A stretch of 59,722 bases of DNA. It comes from Streptomyces sp. CB01580. Its GTDB lineage: Bacteria; Actinomycetota; Actinomycetes; Streptomycetales; Streptomycetaceae. A program made the position numbers and the translations under genes. The stretch spans positions 1 to 59,722 of the forward strand of contig NZ_LIXJ01000038.1 in NCBI RefSeq assembly GCF_001905795.1. The letters run 5' to 3'. Below, one piece after another: positions 32,291-42,446 of the stretch; the first letter of the stretch is position 1; every line of letters starts with the position of its first letter. Under the pieces are notes generated by a model, which was not told where the DNA came from, made no database searches, and saw only the letters and a program-made list of their open reading frames with translations.

Positions 32291-34444
32291 GTGGTGTCAT
32301 TCACACGAGCCGCGAGACCGGTCGAACTGGTCCTTGTCGGCACAGCGTTCATGGGTGTGCTGATCGGCGCTTCGGCGACGCCGGCCGGCAGTCAGGAACG
32401 CGAGAAGCTACAGGTGACGGCCGTGTCATCGCGGCCCGGCATGGTGTCGGGAGACGACGCCCTGATACGTGTCGAGGTGCCCGCCTCCGTAGCGGCCGAC
32501 GGAGTCCGGGTCGAGGTGGCGGGCCGGGACGTGACGTCGAGCTTCCGGCCCTCCGGCGACCATGCGTTGATGGGTGTGGTGAAGGAGCTGTCCAAGGGCG
32601 ACAACACACTGACGGCCCGGGCTCCGGGCGCCGACGCCGGACAGCTGACCCTGAAGAACCACCCCATCACGGGGCCGATGTTCTCCGGGCCGCACGAGCA
32701 GCCGTTCGTCTGCGACACCGCCGAGTTCAAGACGGTGACCGGCGACACCCTCGGGCAGCCGCTCGACAAGGACTGCTCGGTCAGCACCCGCGTCGACTAC
32801 ATGTACCGCACCACGGCCGGCAAGTTCGTTCCGCTGCCCGACGAGAGCGCCCGCCCCGCAGACCTGGCCACGGCCACGACGAGCACGGGCAAGAAGGTGC
32901 CGTACATCGTCCGCGTCGAGACCGGCACCATCAACCGCGGCATCTACGAGACGGCCGTGCTGCACGATCCGCAGTCCGCCGCCCCCGACCCGCTGCAACG
33001 TGAGCCGGGCTGGAACGGGCGCCTCGTGTACGGCTTCGGCGGGGGCTGCAACGGTGGCTGGTACGTCCAGGGCCGAAACACCGTCGGTATCATGAACGAC
33101 GCGTATCTGAGCAAGGGCTACGGCGTCGCCTCGTCCACGCTCAACGTGTTCGGCAACAACTGCAACGATGTGCTGGCGGCCGAGACCATGAGCATGGTCA
33201 AGGAACGCTTCATGGAGACGTACGGCGAACCGGCCTTCACCATCGGAAACGGCTGCTCCGGCGGCTCGTACCAGACTCATCAGATCGCCGACAACTACCC
33301 GGGTCTGCTGGACGGCATCCTCTCCGGCTGCAGCTTTCCCGATGTCGGCTTCGGAACGATACAGACGCTCAGCGACGCCCAGCTCCTGAACCACTACTTC
33401 AAGGATGTCGCGCCGGACGCGTTCACCGAGGAGCAGCAGCGAGCGGTCTCCGGGTTCGGCAAGTGGGAGAGCATCGGCAGCCTGGCCCGCGCCGCCGGCC
33501 GCATCGACCCCACGGTGTACTGCCCGTCCCAGCTGCCCGCGGCACAGCGCTACAACCCCGGCACCAACCCGGACGGTGCCCGCTGTGATGTCTACAGCCA
33601 CACCGTGAACGTCTACGGCGAGGTACCGGAGACCGGGAAGGCGCGCAGGCCGCTCGACAACACCGGTATCCAGTACGGACTTGAGGCCCTGAACAAGGGG
33701 ACCATCGACATGGCCCAGTTCATCGACCTGAACCGGCGCATCGGCGGCCTCGACGACGACGCCAAGCCCGCCGCGGCGCGCACCGTCGCCGATCTCAAGG
33801 CGGTACGGCTCGCCTACCGCACGGGCCGCATGCTGAACGGCGGTGGTGGCCTTGCCGACGTCCCGATCATCGACTACCGCGACTACACCGACGACGCGGC
33901 CACCGGCGACATGCACATGCGTTTCCACTCCTTCTCCACCCGGGCGCGCCTGGACAAGGCCAACGGCACCCACGCCAACCAGATCATGCTCACCCGCTCC
34001 AGCGGGCACGGATTCACGCTTGCCGGGATGCTGTCTGACATGGACCAGTGGCTCACCGGCATCAAGGCGGACTCCGGCGACGAGACGCCCATCGAGAAGA
34101 TCGTCCGCAACAAGCCGCAAGGTCTTACCGACGCCTGCTGGACCCGTGGCATCGGTGCGAAGAAGATCGAGGAGCCCCAGGTCGAGGGCATCGACAACAC
34201 CGAGTGCAACACCTTCTACCCGGTGTGGACCTCGCCGCGGATGGTGGCCGGGGCCGATGTGGCCAACGACATCGTCAAGTGCCGCAAGCGTCCCGTGGAC
34301 CGCTCGGACTACCGAGTGCCGGTCACCGAAGGCGAGTTGAAGGATCTTACGGCGATCTTCCGGGACGGTGTCTGCGACTGGTCCAAGCCCGGGGTGGGCC
34401 AGCAGGACCTCGCCGGTACATGGCTCTCCTTCGACCGGAAGTGA
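32291..34444 (+). CDS. secreted tannase-like esterase (DUF6351-type)
   Basis: About 717 residues from GTG 32291 (a second GTG follows). An N-terminal signal peptide (ELVLVGTAFMGVLIGASATP) precedes a beta domain and a large alpha/beta hydrolase domain. The likely nucleophile elbow is GNGCSGGSYQTH; conserved Cys pairs (NGRLVYGFGGGCNGGWY, FGNNCNDVL) suggest disulphides, and SSGHGF near the C-terminus may hold the His. It probably removes an ester-linked acid from a plant or phenolic compound outside the cell. It lies 101 bases after the dehydratase, likely co-transcribed. Confidence 0.72.
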   Translation: MVSFTRAARPVELVLVGTAFMGVLIGASATPAGSQEREKLQVTAVSSRPGMVSGDDALIRVEVPASVAADGVRVEVAGRDVTSSFRPSGDHALMGVVKELSKGDNTLTARAPGADAGQLTLKNHPITGPMFSGPHEQPFVCDTAEFKTVTGDTLGQPLDKDCSVSTRVDYMYRTTAGKFVPLPDESARPADLATATTSTGKKVPYIVRVETGTINRGIYETAVLHDPQSAAPDPLQREPGWNGRLVYGFGGGCNGGWYVQGRNTVGIMNDAYLSKGYGVASSTLNVFGNNCNDVLAAETMSMVKERFMETYGEPAFTIGNGCSGGSYQTHQIADNYPGLLDGILSGCSFPDVGFGTIQTLSDAQLLNHYFKDVAPDAFTEEQQRAVSGFGKWESIGSLARAAGRIDPTVYCPSQLPAAQRYNPGTNPDGARCDVYSHTVNVYGEVPETGKARRPLDNTGIQYGLEALNKGTIDMAQFIDLNRRIGGLDDDAKPAAARTVADLKAVRLAYRTGRMLNGGGGLADVPIIDYRDYTDDAATGDMHMRFHSFSTRARLDKANGTHANQIMLTRSSGHGFTLAGMLSDMDQWLTGIKADSGDETPIEKIVRNKPQGLTDACWTRGIGAKKIEEPQVEGIDNTECNTFYPVWTSPRMVAGADVANDIVKCRKRPVDRSDYRVPVTEGELKDLTAIFRDGVCDWSKPGVGQQDLAGTWLSFDRK

Positions 34445-35522
34445 CAGGATCGCGGCAGGTGAGCCAAAACGGGGGCAGGTGCGCCCTCCCGCTTTGGTGC
34501 CAGTGGTGGTGATCTCCCGCGTTCGTCCAGGTCAGCACCTGTTTCCGGTCCGCTGAAGCAGCGTCACCCTTCCTCTCCTCCCCTCTCCTTGTCGTCAGTG
34601 AGGGAGGAGAGCACCGGGGTGTGGGGGCGGCCTGGCGGCTTTCCCGGCCCCGGCGGGCCGTCTCCAGCGCCTGGCCGGGGACCGGACGCGGCGGACGAGG
34701 GGAGCGCGGGTCTGATGGCCGGAAAGCACTTCCTCCATTCGGTCCGGGAACTGGCTGGCGCGCTGGTTGGCGAGCCACAGGCCAACGGCGAAGCCCGTGT
34801 TGGGCGCGCACAGGCTGCCGTGCCCGGCGGCGTAGACACGGGCATGACGCAGGCCGCGAGCGAAGCCCTTCGTGGCCTGCTGGGTGGCGTCCGGGGCCGC
34901 CGGCGGCTTCGGTTTCACGGGTGCTCGTTCCCGGGCCGGCTTTCCGCCAGGAGCCGGGAGATCGGCGCGGGCCGGTGAGCCGGGGAGACCCGCCACATGC
35001 TCGGTGTCTTCGGCTTGTGCCCGGCGCGGGTGCGTACCCAGGCGCGCACCCATGCGTTCAGCGGTCCTGTTGTGGCGGCGCTGAGGCGACCGACGATCCA
35101 CGGCCGCTCGAGGCGCCGGGCCAGTTCGTTGACGAGGCCGGGGACATCGGCGAGCGACTGCGGCGGATGCCGGTCCGTGTCATCGAGCACCTGCTGCTGA
35201 ACGCCGGGCCGGTCAGGACCGAGGCCACCGTGACGGCTTCGGGACATGCCACCGCATCCCGCGCCGCGGCACGCCAGACGATGTCGTCGTCGGGTGCCAT
35301 CAGCTGCAGCCGCTCGCTCCACACGGATTCTCCCGGCCAGGGCCCCTCTCACCACGAACCCAGGATCGCCTGCGCATGCCGAACGCTTCGGCAGGCGTTG
35401 CCACGTTGGTGCGGTGTTGATCGATTGATGGGCGTGGGAGGCGGGCCGGTGCGTGGTCCGGCCCGCCCCCGCGGGTCTTCGGCCGCTCAGGCGATCGTCG
35501 CCCTGCGGCGGGAGCGCAGCCG
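34445..35522. other. gene-poor interval
   Basis: About 1.1 kb with no convincing intact gene. Long open frames are present on both strands because of GC content, but none shows a family signature apart from the fragment at 34712-34870. Confidence 0.5.
34712..34870 (-). pseudogene. possible helicase-associated-domain remnant
   Basis: KGFARGLRHARVYAAGHGSL followed by FAVGLWLANQRASQFPDRME resembles one repeat of the helicase-associated domain of actinomycete helicase-like proteins. No start, helicase motor or neighbouring repeats are seen. Confidence 0.35.
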
Positions 35523-36755
35523 TCAGCCGGCGTCCGGCTTGACCAGGTCGGGGAGCTTGGCCTCGAACAGCTCGTCGAGCTTGAGCGACGGCAGGATGTG
35601 CCCCTGGTTCGCGGCGTCGTTGGCCACGCTCGCCGCCCAACTGGACGAAGCGAGACGCTGGTTCGGCGTGCCGTGGTGGCCCGAGCTGGTGAAGCTGCAG
35701 TCGCCGACCTGGTAGAACGACTTCGCGGACTTGAGGAGCCGGGTGGCGTTCAGCGACTCGCCGCGGGCGTGGGTCAGGTAGTACGTGCCGAACGCGTCGG
35801 CCATGAGCTCGGTGCGGCGGGTGGCCTCCGGACCGGTCAGGTCGCTCTCGAAAAGGTCCTTCTGGAACTGCACATGGTGAGCGAACTCGTGGCTCATGAT
35901 GCCCTTCGGCGCGACATCGCCCAGGCCCACTGCGGCCATGCCCTGCAGGATGCCGTCACCCATGACGATCCGGTCGGAGATGCCCATGGGCTCCGGGTCG
36001 CCCTTCTCGCTGTAGGCGAAGGCGTTGAAGGTGAAGATAGGGTTCGCGCCTCCTTGGAGCACCGGGTCCGAGTCGATCAGCTCGATGAACAGTTCGGCCA
36101 GGCCGAGCGCCCATTCGCGCGGGGCCTCGTCGATCGGGTTGCCGTACATCACGGAGAGCGTGTGGGCGAGCCGCTCGGGGCTGGAGAGGACATCCTTTCC
36201 GTGCATGGGTATCACCTGGATACCCGCGGAGTCGATGTCCCAGAAACGCTTGAGGTTCTTCGCCTCGGCGGTGAGCTTCTGGGTGTACTCGCCGTTGACG
36301 CCGAAGGTGTTCGACTTCGACTCCGTACCGGAGATCAGCGCGTCGAAGGACGCCCAGTCGAAGCCACCGTAGAACCGGAGGTTTCCGACAATACCTGGGT
36401 GCGCGCCATCGAGGAGAGAGCTGGCGTACGTGGTGAGTTCGGTCCGTTGGCACGGGGAGTCGCCGGGGTTGATCACGCTGTCGCGGATCTCGCTCCACGG
36501 CGACTCGTTCAGGCCGTACCTCGCACGGGTCGCATCGAGGCGGGACTCCCAGTCAGCGGGCAGTTCGGCCTGGATCTTGTCGACGATGGCCTTGGTCTGC
36601 GGGTCCATTCCGGAGGTGTCGACGGACGACGGCAGCGACCGGCCGGTGGGGGTCGCTGTCCCGGTCGTGTCGGCGGCGTGCGCAGGAAGCGACACGCCGA
36701 AGGCACAGGTCGCGGCGATGGCCAGGCTCGCCGCCATGGACAGGGTCTTCTTCAC
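35523..36755 (-). CDS. secreted zinc metalloprotease-like protein
   Basis: 410 residues from GTG 36755 with GAGGAG five bases upstream. Sec signal peptide (MAASLAIAATCAFGVSLPAHA). The zincin motif HEFAHHVQ provides two His ligands and the catalytic Glu; ELMADAFGTYYLTHARG downstream could provide the third acidic ligand. Two Cys residues (SPCQRTE and GDCSFTS) may form a disulphide. Stand-alone gene flanked by gene-poor DNA. Confidence 0.75.
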   Translation of the reverse strand: MKKTLSMAASLAIAATCAFGVSLPAHAADTTGTATPTGRSLPSSVDTSGMDPQTKAIVDKIQAELPADWESRLDATRARYGLNESPWSEIRDSVINPGDSPCQRTELTTYASSLLDGAHPGIVGNLRFYGGFDWASFDALISGTESKSNTFGVNGEYTQKLTAEAKNLKRFWDIDSAGIQVIPMHGKDVLSSPERLAHTLSVMYGNPIDEAPREWALGLAELFIELIDSDPVLQGGANPIFTFNAFAYSEKGDPEPMGISDRIVMGDGILQGMAAVGLGDVAPKGIMSHEFAHHVQFQKDLFESDLTGPEATRRTELMADAFGTYYLTHARGESLNATRLLKSAKSFYQVGDCSFTSSGHHGTPNQRLASSSWAASVANDAANQGHILPSLKLDELFEAKLPDLVKPDAG

Positions 36756-37453
36756 AGGGACTCCTCACGAAGGTGCCCAGTAGGGGGAACCGCGGGCGTC
36801 GCCAGTGTGTGATCAAAACTGCCAATTAGTGAACGGGCATTGACTGTCCGAAACTGGCCATGGCTGGAACCAGACAACTCACCATGGGCGCTGCGCGCCA
36901 CACCGAGCGCTCCGCAGTTACGGAAACGGTGGGCCCCGAATGGTGCGCCGTCCTTCCTGATCACCTGTCCGCGACGTTGCTGGCCATAGCGGGCGTGAGC
37001 ATGTGCGGGTCACGACCCGCGAGAGCCCGGCCCGCTTCGACAGCCGCCGCAGCTCGTGATGCCGTCCGGGCTCATCGGCGCGCCCAGCGGCTCGACAAAC
37101 AGGTTCAACAGAAGCCACCAGTACGCAAAGCGCCCGCTCCGGGGATACGCCCAGGGCGGGCGCCGTATTCGTTCCTGCGGTCACAGGACGGCATGATGGC
37201 CGTTGCTACGGGCGCGGCCCGGGCACTCTCTGTGAGGCGGTCCAGCCTTGTGTAGAGGGCCTGGACGAGGCGGGCGCGGTTCTGGGCCCAGCGGGCGGTG
37301 CCTTCGAGCGGTGTGGACAGGCACCGGGCGGCTTCGCGGAGGGATGACTTCGGCGAGGGCGCCGCGGCCGTCGGTCTTGGGCAGGGCGGTGTGCCGTCCT
37401 CGCGGTATCGCATCGGGTGAGGCCCCGCCGTACACGTGCCAAGGCCGGTCGGG
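36756..37453. other. gene-poor interval
   Basis: No supported gene. A minus-strand stretch near 37230-37330 (AQNRARLVQALYTRLDRLTE) looks protein-like but has no start or recognisable family. The upstream region of the protease gene (36760-36840) presumably holds its promoter. Confidence 0.4.
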
Positions 37454-38011
37454 TCAGGGTCGGCGTGGTGGGAGGTTCAGGAGCATGGCGTGGAAGAGCA
37501 GTGCGTCGGGGAGTCTGGGGCGTAGGTCGCCGAGGGTTTGCCAGCCCCATGTTGCGTAGAGTGCGTGGACTTTGGGGTGGGTCTGGTCGACCAGGAGGGT
37601 GGCGCGTCGCTCGGGTCGTGGTGCGAGGTGGGCGTCGTGGAGTCGGCGGGCGGTGCCGGTCCTGCGCCAGGGGGTGCGGACCATGAGTTCGCTGAGTGCG
37701 TAGGTGCGGGTGCCGGTCTCGGTGACCATGTCGGTGGGGACGTCGGTGAGGAGGCCGCGCCACCAAGCGGTGCCGGGGGGAAGTGGTGCTCCGTAGGCGT
37801 AGCCGACGGGCTGGTCGTTGTCGTATCCGATGGTGCAGGTCCAGCCGGGTCGGGTCATTCAGTTGTCGAGGCCTTCGGCGAAGCGGTCGACGGCGCAGAA
37901 CGGGTCGGTTCGTGCCGGCTCGGCGTAGACGTCGGTGTAGATGTCCAGGAGGAGGGTGCGCAGGCCGGGGGTGTGGTGGGTGGTGTGGTGGCGGAGTTGT
38001 ATGTCGGTCAC
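37454..38011 (-). pseudogene. GNAT acetyltransferase, frameshifted
   Basis: GTG 38011 opens TDIQLRHHTTHHTPGL and runs to RFAEGLDN then TGA at about 37860. An overlapping ATG then continues RPGWTCTIGYDNDQPVGYAY and the acetyl-CoA-binding region RTPWRRTGTARRLHDA. One missing base explains the break; TGAATG would also allow re-initiation, so two polypeptides could be made. Follows the remnant of a regulator gene by 15 bases. Confidence 0.65.
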
Positions 38012-38026
38012 GGCTGGGTGGTTCTC

Positions 38027-38223
38027 CTATGCGGCGGTGAGGGTGTGGCGGAGTGCGGCGAGCCGGTCGGTGATGTTCTGGCTGCTGATGTGGTTGGTGT
38101 CGATCGTGGCTGCGGTTGTGGCGGCTGTGGTGGTGTTGCCCTGGGCGAGTTGGAGTTCGGCGAGCTGGACGGTGTAGTAGGCGCGGCTGCGTCGAAGTTG
38201 GGGTTCGAGGAGTGTGAGTGAGC
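38027..38223 (-). pseudogene. C-terminal tail of a TPR-type regulator, cut by an IS
   Basis: Encodes RSRAYYTVQLAELQLAQGNT and NHISSQNITDRLAALRHTL then TAG at 38027. This is the tail typical of Streptomyces XRE-type regulators with tetratricopeptide repeats, which often precede GNAT genes. All upstream sequence is replaced by the IS3 element end at 38224. Confidence 0.5.
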
Positions 38224-38290
38224 TGTACTGAGATTTGTGGAGTCCCTGATGCCAGGGTTACGGTCCTGGCGAAGGAGATCCACCAGCAAC

Positions 38291-38602
38291 ATGGCAGCAC
38301 CCCGTAAATATCCGGACGAACTGCGCGAGCGCGCGATTCGCGAGGTCCGCACCACCGGCCGCCCGATCGCGCACGTCGCGAAGGACCTGGGCATCCACAA
38401 GGAGGCCCTGCGAGGCTGGGTCCGCCAGGCCGAGGCCGACCGCGGCGAGCGGGACGACCGGCTCACCACCGCCGAGCTGGACGAGCTCAAGCAACTCCGC
38501 AAAGAAGTAGCGGAGTTGCGGCGGGCGAACGAGATCCTGAAAGCCGCCTCGGTGTTTTTTGCCCAGGAGATCGACCGTCCCCGGACGAGGCCGAGCAGGT
38601 GA
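38291..38602 (+). CDS. IS3-family OrfA, HTH protein
   Basis: 103 residues from ATG 38291. N-terminal HTH (KYPDELRERAIREVRTTGRP, KDLGIHKEALRGWVRQAE) and a leucine-zipper-like coiled coil (DELKQLRKEVAELRRANEIL). Binds element ends; fused to OrfB by -1 frameshifting at the T6 run 38555-38560. Confidence 0.85.
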   Translation: MAAPRKYPDELRERAIREVRTTGRPIAHVAKDLGIHKEALRGWVRQAEADRGERDDRLTTAELDELKQLRKEVAELRRANEILKAASVFFAQEIDRPRTRPSR

Positions 38603-39483
38603 TCGACCACCTGCGCGAGAGGGGCCTTGGGGTCGATCCCGTCTGCCGGGTGCTGGAGCTGTCACCGTCGACGTACTTCGCCCACAAGAAGCGGCCGAAG
38701 TCGGCCCGCCGGCTCCGGGACGAGCAGCTCATGCCGCTGATCGAGGAGGTCCACGCGGAGTCGGGCGGCACCTATGGCGCCCGCCGGATCACCCGCGCGC
38801 TTCGGCGCAAGGGCCACGGGGTGGCCCGCTGCACCGTCGAGAGGCTGATGGCCGAGCTGGGCCTGGAGGGCGTCATCCGTGGCCGGCGGCGTCGGACCAC
38901 GATTCCGGAACCGTCGGCGCCGCGTCCGCCGGACCTGGTCGACCGCGACTTCACCGCCTCCCGGCCCGATCAGCTGTGGGTCGCGGACATGACGGATGTC
39001 CGCACCTGGTCGGGATGGGCGTATGTGGCGTTCGTCCCGGACGTGTACTCGCGGATGATCGTCGGCTGGCAGGTCGCGAACCACATGCGGACCGAACTCC
39101 CTCTGGACGCCCTGGAGATGGCGCTCTGGCGGCGCCGGATCAAGAAGGACTCCGGACTGATACACCACAGCGATCGCGGGTCGCAATACGTATCAATTCG
39201 GTATACCGACCGGCTCGCCGACATCGGCGCCTCCGCCTCCGTCGGCTCCGTCGCGGACTCGTATGACAACGCGATGGCCGAGGCGCTGAACGAGACCTTC
39301 AAGGCCGAGCTGATCGAGATGCAGGGTCCCTGGAAGGGCGTCGACCAGGTCGAGCGGGCGATCTTCCAGTGGATCACCTGGTACAACGAAGAACGCCTTC
39401 ACTCCGCGCTCGACTACGTGCCGCCGGCCGAGTACGAGGAAGCCTTCTGGCGCAGCCAGGAACAAACCCCGCAGTCCGCCTGA
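38599..39483 (+). CDS. IS3-family OrfB, DDE transposase
   Basis: 294 residues. HTH_21-type N-terminus (GTYGARRITRALRRKGHG), then rve core with WVADMTDV (D), IHHSDRGSQY (D) and SYDNAMAEALNETFK (E). In the -1 frame the sequence between the T6 run and this start encodes DRPSPDEAEQVIDHL, so the active product is the OrfAB fusion. Appears functional. Confidence 0.9.
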   Translation: MIDHLRERGLGVDPVCRVLELSPSTYFAHKKRPKSARRLRDEQLMPLIEEVHAESGGTYGARRITRALRRKGHGVARCTVERLMAELGLEGVIRGRRRRTTIPEPSAPRPPDLVDRDFTASRPDQLWVADMTDVRTWSGWAYVAFVPDVYSRMIVGWQVANHMRTELPLDALEMALWRRRIKKDSGLIHHSDRGSQYVSIRYTDRLADIGASASVGSVADSYDNAMAEALNETFKAELIEMQGPWKGVDQVERAIFQWITWYNEERLHSALDYVPPAEYEEAFWRSQEQTPQSA

Positions 39484-39518
39484 ACCAATCAAGATCGGAC
39501 TCTACGAAACTCGGGGCA

Positions 39519-39825
39519 GCTCAGGCGCGGCCTTGCCCAGGGCGGCGGCCATTTCCGCAAGGGAGGTCATGGCGACCTCGGGCAGTCCGCAGGCCGTGAA
39601 CGTCGAGAACGCGGCCAGGTCCGGTGCGATATTCAGAGCGAACCCGTGGCTTGTCACGCCGCCGCGGATCCTCATACCGATCGACGCGATCTTCTTGTGC
39701 TCCGGCGTCCAGACCCCGACCAGGCTCTGGGCCCTGGGCGGGGTGTCCCGTCGGACGGCCTGCAAGCCCAGCGAGTCGAGGGCACTGACCAAGCCCTCCT
39801 CCAGCCAGCGACGTCCTCGATGCGC
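39519..39825 (-). pseudogene. lipB: lipoyl(octanoyl)transferase C-terminal fragment
   Basis: Encodes LEEGLVSALDSLGLQAVRRD, then KIASIGMRIRGGVTSHGFAL and a CGLPEVAMTSLAE segment. This is the LipB second half with the conserved Cys-containing CG motif and the Lys of KIAS. It fuses into the IS3 right end at 39518 and lacks the N-terminal half. Confidence 0.65.
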
Positions 39826-39935
39826 CGATCTACGACGGGCCCCGCGCCCAGACCACGCTGGAGCGCTGGCACCAGGTCCACGGTCTGCCCGATCAGGGTG
39901 TGGTCGGGTAGCCGGAGATCAGCAATGGTCTCCGG

Positions 39936-40130
39936 CTACCCCGGCTGCACGTGGTCAGGGGCGCGCACCCAGACTCGGTACTCGGCAGGCTCCATCGCGT
40001 CCCCGGGGCCGTTGCGGTACGCCGGTAGGCCGACCTCGTACAGCCAGCCGTCGCGCACCTGGCGCTTTGCCCACAGGTGCGCGACGACCTCCTGGTCCCC
40101 GGGCAGCAGCACCCGGATGGGGACCGGCAC
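39936..40130 (-). CDS. small hypothetical protein
   Basis: 64 residues from GTG 40130 (PVPIRVLLPGDQEVVAHLWA ... EYRVWVRAPDHVQPG). A compact beta-rich protein of a type often seen next to IS remnants in Streptomyces. The function is unknown, and the C-terminus may be shortened. From 40131 to 40608 I see only a possible gene start at 40253 (SDHEQQQAPLRGKVLEALAR) that does not continue convincingly. Confidence 0.4.
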   Translation of the reverse strand: MPVPIRVLLPGDQEVVAHLWAKRQVRDGWLYEVGLPAYRNGPGDAMEPAEYRVWVRAPDHVQPG

Positions 40131-40608
40131 CAGCTCGGGGGGCAGAGGACGTCGTCATACCTCCCACCGTACGGACACGCACCCGCGGCACCGACGACCA
40201 CCTGCGCGGACGTTCTCCCCTTGTCCACAGCCGATCCGTGGTTCCTGGAGGGATGAGCGATCACGAGCAGCAGCAGGCTCCGCTCCGCGGCAAGGTTCTG
40301 GAGGCCCTCGCGCGGGCGGAGCACCGGCCGGGAACTGCGCCCGGTAGGCCGCCGGAGTTCCGGACAACCCCTTTCCGTGCCCCGACTCGCCGCGGGGGAA
40401 GAGCAGGACCCCTCCGCCCAGGCACTCTTCCTCCGCGGCGACCCCACCACTCCGACCCCCAAGCGGCCATTGGCTCCGACCAGGGAACAGGCAGGCGTGA
40501 CCTGAGCCGCTGGCCCTTCGGACGTCCACCTTGCTGGCCGGTGCGGAGTCCGGTGCTCGGTGTCGTAGCCGATGCCTGGAGCATCAGCCGGACCCGGTAG
40601 CCCTCCGG

Positions 40609-41511
40609 TCAGCGGCTCGCCGCAGAACCCGCGCCGCTCAGGTCGTGGTGGATGACACGGGCCGCTCCTTCGATGGTTCCTATGCCGTAGTCCATGGTGC
40701 GGCTGCCGGTGGAGAGGACAGCCATGCCGTAGTCGTGACCGCCGCCGGTGAAGGCTCCCACGCTGTGAACCCGCCATCCGCCGGCGGTGCGTGGCAGCCA
40801 GCCATTCTTGATGTGCACCGTTGCCGTGGCGGGTGATCCGGCGGGCACCCCCCACTTCTGGCCGGGCGTGACGTGATTCATCAGGTCGAGGGCGTAGCCG
40901 CGCGACGCGGGGCCGAGCACCGCGTTCTCCGTCGTCAGTAGCTGCATCAGCCGGAGCTGGTCACCGGCGGTGATCTGGGTGAGGCCCCAGCTCTTCCCGG
41001 AGCCGGGAACGGTATGCCGCATCTGTGCCAGAGCGAGGAACCTTCTGAAGCCGGCGGCGCCGATCTGGTGCCAGAGGGCCGAGGTGGAGTCGTTGTCCGA
41101 CTTGGTGATCATGGCGGTGGTCAGTTCCACCTCCCGCGGAGTCAGTTTCCGGTGTGCCTCCTCGGCCTGCCGCAGCAGTGATCCGAGCACTGAAACCTTC
41201 ACCACACTGGCGGAGTCGAAATGCGTGTCGGCCTTGAGCTCGCAGGTGGTTCCGGTGATCCGGTCGTACAGAGCCAGGGACGATGTGCCCTCTCGCCCGC
41301 CGAGAGCACTGGTGATGTCACGGGAAAGCTCGGAGGCCAGGCCCGGCCTCTTCGAGGTGCAGAAGACCTCCGCACCCCCCACCGTGGCACTGGCACTGGC
41401 GGTGTCGGCCGAGGCCGGGGTTGCCATGGTCAATACGGTGAGCAAGGAGCTTGCGGTCAGGGCAATGGCCAGAGAGCGCCGCGAGCAGGCCAATATTCGT
41501 GATCCATACAT
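40609..41511 (-). CDS. secreted beta-lactamase-related serine hydrolase
   Basis: 300 residues. Signal peptide (LAIALTASSLLTVLTMATPASA). Class A penicillin-recognising fold: SVVK as S-x-x-K, KSDNDST as S-D-N, and KNG in place of K-T/S-G (HIKNGWLP). The omega-loop Glu of true class A enzymes is not obvious, and the K-N-G change suggests a related hydrolase rather than a proven beta-lactamase. Confidence 0.75.
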   Translation of the reverse strand: MYGSRILACSRRSLAIALTASSLLTVLTMATPASADTASASATVGGAEVFCTSKRPGLASELSRDITSALGGREGTSSLALYDRITGTTCELKADTHFDSASVVKVSVLGSLLRQAEEAHRKLTPREVELTTAMITKSDNDSTSALWHQIGAAGFRRFLALAQMRHTVPGSGKSWGLTQITAGDQLRLMQLLTTENAVLGPASRGYALDLMNHVTPGQKWGVPAGSPATATVHIKNGWLPRTAGGWRVHSVGAFTGGGHDYGMAVLSTGSRTMDYGIGTIEGAARVIHHDLSGAGSAASR

Positions 41512-42427
41512 GAAGGCTGTGTCCTGTCCCGCTGCGTGTCGAAGGTCACCTTGCCGCGCGTTGTGGGGCCAGCTGAGGGTCGGCTCCCGCTGTGATTGCT
41601 GACAATCGCTCAGCCCAACCGGGCTTCAGCAGATTGCCGCCCTGGTATCTGTCCGGGCTGCGGAGAATCGATGAGTGGGAGTCGGGGCTCAGTCGTACCG
41701 GATCGAATCCTAAGAATTCACATACCAACGGCGACGATACGTGGCTCGTGGTCGGGCATTCTGGATATATAGGGTGAAATAGGCGGCAGGTGGGCTTTGG
41801 TTTCGTGTGATATTCGCCAAAGTGCCCCGGAGGTGGCGCCCTCACGACCAGCGAGGTGGCAGGTCGGCTCACGCCCTGCAAGGGACAGGCGCCCGGGTAG
41901 CGCTACGGGGACGCTGCGGAGACCGGAATCCTTCCGCCGCCTTCCGGGCCCAAGGACTGGCTGCGGCCGGCGAGGAGAGCCGATGAGACCCGAGAGTGCG
42001 GTGGCAGCCATCGCCGCCCGACGCCACCAGACAGAGCCGAAGTTGGCAGCTGTTGAGAAGGACATCGGACAGCTCGGACGCGAACGCGGCCGCCTCACCG
42101 TCCGCGGCGGCAATGTCCAGGACCACGAGCCCCGGCCCGGCGAGGTGCTGCACATCGCTCTGCATGCCCTCACGGACGGCCCCGACCCGCCTGCGGTTCG
42201 CCAGCCGGATGGTGATCAGCCGTACGAGGGAGCCCGGTCACCGACCCGGCCAGTACCGCTCGCGCGACCCGCTCCCGGCCCGTAGACATGAAGGGCAGCC
42301 GTGCCCGCCGACAGGACCGGGCCGACTGCACCATCGCCGGGGAACCGTACCAATGGCCCAGCGAGCGGCCAGCGACCACCCCGCAAGGCCGCACCCCTGT
42401 GCGGGCCTGCACGCCTCGAGGTGGGGG
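41512..42427. other. gene-poor interval with a short DNA-binding-protein-like remnant
   Basis: The only protein-like stretch starts at ATG 41983 behind AGGAG (ESAVAAIAARRHQTEPKLAA, DIGQLGRERGRLTVRG) and resembles the N-terminus of small transposon-associated HTH proteins before it degenerates. Otherwise nothing supportable. Confidence 0.35.
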
Positions 42428-42445
42428 CGGGTACATATGTACCCG
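42428..42445. promoter_or_regulatory. 18-bp perfect palindrome at the start of the toprim gene
   Basis: CGGGTACATATGTACCCG is fully palindromic and ends one base before ATG 42447. Its position over the presumed start site makes it a strong candidate operator, probably for autoregulation. No separate ribosome-binding site is visible, so the transcript may be leaderless. Confidence 0.7.
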
Positions 42446-42446
42446 T

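Larger units (their letters stand above)
38224..39518 (+). mobile_element. IS3-family insertion sequence
   Basis: TG...CA ends. The left 22 bases and the inverted right end match at 16 of 22 positions (shared GAG.TT and GAGTCC). Carries orfA and orfB with a T6 slippery run. The flanks are unrelated genes (regulator tail on the left, lipB fragment on the right) and no clear target duplication is seen, so an adjacent deletion probably followed insertion. Confidence 0.78.
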
